DNA from: an uncultured Flavobacteriales bacterium
GTDB lineage: Bacteria; Bacteroidota; Bacteroidia; Palsa-965
DNA: 5,560 bases
Assembly: GCA_946478675.1 (NCBI GenBank)
Contig: CAMLEF010000307.1
Span: 1-5,560 of the forward strand
Direction: 5' to 3'
This document shows positions 3,977 to 5,560 of this stretch, one piece after another. The position numbers were made by a program, and so were the translations under genes. The notes beneath the pieces are model-generated. The model saw only the letters and a program-made list of their open reading frames with translations, had not been told where the DNA came from and made no database searches. Every line of letters starts with the position of its first letter. The first letter of the stretch is position 1.

Positions 3977-5560
3977 ATGAAAAAGCTTACACTAAGCATG
4001 TTTGTCCTTCTCCTCTCCCTGGTGGGAATGAAGGCGCAAAGCTCGTGTTCGGATCTCAACGGGTACGTGGATTCGAAAAACACGGGAGGCACAGGCAGCT
4101 ATACGCTCCTTGCCGGCTACGAAGAAAAAGCCGCACAAACGTATCATTACTCCGGGCCGGGCCGCGTAAGCAGCGTCCGCGTTTACGGAAACTATCCCGG
4201 AATCACATCGGGTGTTCCACTGCGTGTCTCCGTCAATAACGTAGATGCGAACGGCCGTCCTACGACGACCCTGCAATCTGTTAATGCCACCTGGTGGTGG
4301 TTCAATAACGCTGCCGGTTACGTTACCGTTTATTTCGGCGGCAGCGGCGTTTATGTCACCAACAACTTCGCGATCACGGTAGAGATCCGCAATGCTTCAC
4401 CCTGGGGCAACACGTTCCAGCTGCAGTATACGGGCAACGGTGAAGGCCTCGGCGAAGATCTTGCATCACTCGCAGGAACTTCCACCGGCAACAACTGGAC
4501 CAGCGCGATGACGTCGTTCAACAAAGACGGCGACTTCTACCTGGTGCCGCGTATGACGCACTACATTGATCCGGCTTTCACGGTCAGCACTTCGTGCATC
4601 GGCGTAAATGCCCCGGTAACGTTCACGAACACGTCGACGATGACGCGCGACAGCATGTTCAATACGATCGGCCTGGCCGCTTATTCCGGAAACACCAGCT
4701 ACTACAGCTGGGATTTCGGCGACGGCTCACCGGTGTCACATGCAACCAGCCCGTCACACAGCTACACCACCGCAGGCGCTTACACGGTAACGCTGACCTG
4801 CGCGATCGACGGATGGAACAACGATTGCTCCGCACAAACGACCGCAGTGATCTCCGTCGGACTGGCTTCGACGGCTACGCATACGAACGCTTCCTGCTAC
4901 GGCAGCAGCGATGCAAGCATCACCGCCAACGCAACGGGCGGTGTTGCTCCTTACGAGTATGAACTGAATGCCGGCGCATTCCAGTCTTCGAACACCTTCA
5001 ACGGTCTTCCGGCAGGAACGTACACCACCACGGTGCGTGACAACGCAGGCTGCACCACGATGTCGACGGTTACCATCACCGAACCGACTGCTATCGTTAT
5101 CAGCAATATTGCTTCCACGAACGCCAGCTGTGGCGGATCCGACGGTGCACTGTTGATCACGGCATCCGGCGGTACCGGCACGCTGCAGTACCAACTGAAC
5201 AGCTCGGCATTCCAATTGAGCAACCAGTTCAGCAACCTCGCTTCCGCTTTTTATACCGTTACGGTAAAAGACGCGAATGGCTGCACGGTCAGCAACTACG
5301 CTGCGGTGAACAACCAGGGCGCCCCGGTCATGACGATCGTTTCTACCACTAACGTTTCCTGCAACGGCGGAAACGACGGCAGCATCGTGCTCAGCGCTAC
5401 CGGTGGTTCAGGCCAGTTGCTTTACAGCATCGACGGCGGCAACACCTGGCAGACGAGCGGCAACTTCCCGAACGTTTCTGCAGGCATGCATCTTGTTATG
5501 GTGAAAGACGCCAACGGTTGCTCTGTCGGCGTACGCCTGATGATTTCCCAGCCGCAGCCG
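3977..5560 (+). CDS. Large secreted PKD/SprB-repeat adhesin-like protein, 3' end outside window
   Basis: The frame is open from ATG 3977 to the last base, 528 codons without a stop, so the protein is truncated by the window. It begins with a Sec signal peptide (MKK, hydrophobic LTLSMFVLLLSLVGM, probable cleavage after MKA, residue 20). Residues 21-195 are beta-rich with many Gly/Thr/Asn, an unusual WWW at 106-108, and no family I recognise. A PKD domain covers about 200-294 (SWDFGDGSPVSH, then HSYTTAGAYTVTLTC). Three SprB-like repeats follow at about 297-370, 371-450 and 451-528. Each runs from a Cys near a S/G/D-rich turn, through TGG or SGG, to AGTYTTTVRDNAGC- or VKDANGC-type endings. Such proteins are exported by the type IX system and act at the cell surface in gliding adhesion or attachment. 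The C-terminal sorting domain, if present, is outside the window. The ATG lacks a Shine-Dalgarno sequence and follows promoter module P2 by about 20 bp. Confidence 0.88.
   Translation, partial: MKKLTLSMFVLLLSLVGMKAQSSCSDLNGYVDSKNTGGTGSYTLLAGYEEKAAQTYHYSGPGRVSSVRVYGNYPGITSGVPLRVSVNNVDANGRPTTTLQSVNATWWWFNNAAGYVTVYFGGSGVYVTNNFAITVEIRNASPWGNTFQLQYTGNGEGLGEDLASLAGTSTGNNWTSAMTSFNKDGDFYLVPRMTHYIDPAFTVSTSCIGVNAPVTFTNTSTMTRDSMFNTIGLAAYSGNTSYYSWDFGDGSPVSHATSPSHSYTTAGAYTVTLTCAIDGWNNDCSAQTTAVISVGLASTATHTNASCYGSSDASITANATGGVAPYEYELNAGAFQSSNTFNGLPAGTYTTTVRDNAGCTTMSTVTITEPTAIVISNIASTNASCGGSDGALLITASGGTGTLQYQLNSSAFQLSNQFSNLASAFYTVTVKDANGCTVSNYAAVNNQGAPVMTIVSTTNVSCNGGNDGSIVLSATGGSGQLLYSIDGGNTWQTSGNFPNVSAGMHLVMVKDANGCSVGVRLMISQPQP
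4574..4858 (+). other. PKD domain of the adhesin-like protein
   Basis: Residues about 200-294 carry the PKD hallmarks: PVTFTNTS, then YYSWDFGDGSPVSH at 242-255 and SHSYTTAGAYTVTLTC at 260-275. PKD domains are Ig-like folds in extracellular proteins. The stretch between the first strand and WDFGDG (TMTRDSMFNTIGLAAYSGNT) is longer than usual, suggesting an inserted loop. Confidence 0.85.
4865..5560 (+). repeat. Three tandem SprB-like protein repeats (coding repeat)
   Basis: Repeat 1 is 4865-5086, repeat 2 is 5087-5326 and repeat 3 is 5327-5560 (reaching the window edge). Each is about 75-80 residues. Shared landmarks are (T)NxSC, then (S/N)DxxI or DG, then TGG or SGG, then Y(E/Q/S)(L/I), and finally a TVxDNxGC or VKDANGC ending. 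The DNA is clearly diverged between copies, so the duplications are old or under selection for variety, unlike recent near-identical repeats. More copies may continue beyond the window. Confidence 0.8.

Noticed and set aside
3904..4239. + strand open frame of 111 codons overlapping the adhesin start in another frame
   Set aside because: It covers promoter module P2 and the signal peptide region, and its product has no recognisable features. The adhesin frame is clearly the real one.
4754..5215. - strand open frame of 153 codons in the SprB repeat region
   Set aside because: Shadow of the repeat-coding frame; Cys/Arg/Gly-rich with no domain.

Overview
The window (5560 bp, GC near 50% by eye) looks like chromosomal DNA of a member of the Bacteroidota. 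Three lines of evidence support this. The rightmost gene encodes a secreted protein with a PKD domain followed by SprB-type repeats, an architecture typical of gliding/T9SS-secreting Bacteroidota. None of the four visible start codons is preceded by a Shine-Dalgarno sequence. Exact matches to the Bacteroidota -7 promoter box (TAnnTTTG) lie just upstream of two of the genes. Genus cannot be called from the sequence alone.

Left block (1-2198, + strand): the C-terminal end of a P-type cation ATPase is followed after 3 bp by a complete beta-CASP metallo-beta-lactamase ribonuclease-like protein. After a 111 bp gap comes a short ribosome hibernation factor (HPF/RaiA), closed by a good intrinsic terminator. 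The ATPase and nuclease genes are probably co-transcribed. The nuclease and HPF both act on RNA or ribosomes, which is suggestive but may be coincidental.

Middle (2199-3584): a perfect 30-bp-stem hairpin lies between convergent genes. It is followed on the - strand by a complete acetyl-CoA hydrolase/4-hydroxybutyrate CoA-transferase family enzyme, which stands alone.

Intergenic 3585-3976 (392 bp): this is the most unusual stretch. It holds two promoter-like modules 198 bp apart that share an identical 13-mer, the same 19-nt spacing and a matching TTTGCnGCATnA block. The first is followed by a 10-bp inverted repeat and a strong terminator, so it could make a small RNA of about 100 nt. The second sits directly in front of the adhesin gene.

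Right (3977-5560, + strand): the 5' part of a large secreted protein, open to the window edge (528 codons seen). It has a signal peptide, a beta-rich N-terminal region of unknown family, one PKD domain and three SprB-like repeats. No mobile element, CRISPR array, tRNA or rRNA was seen.
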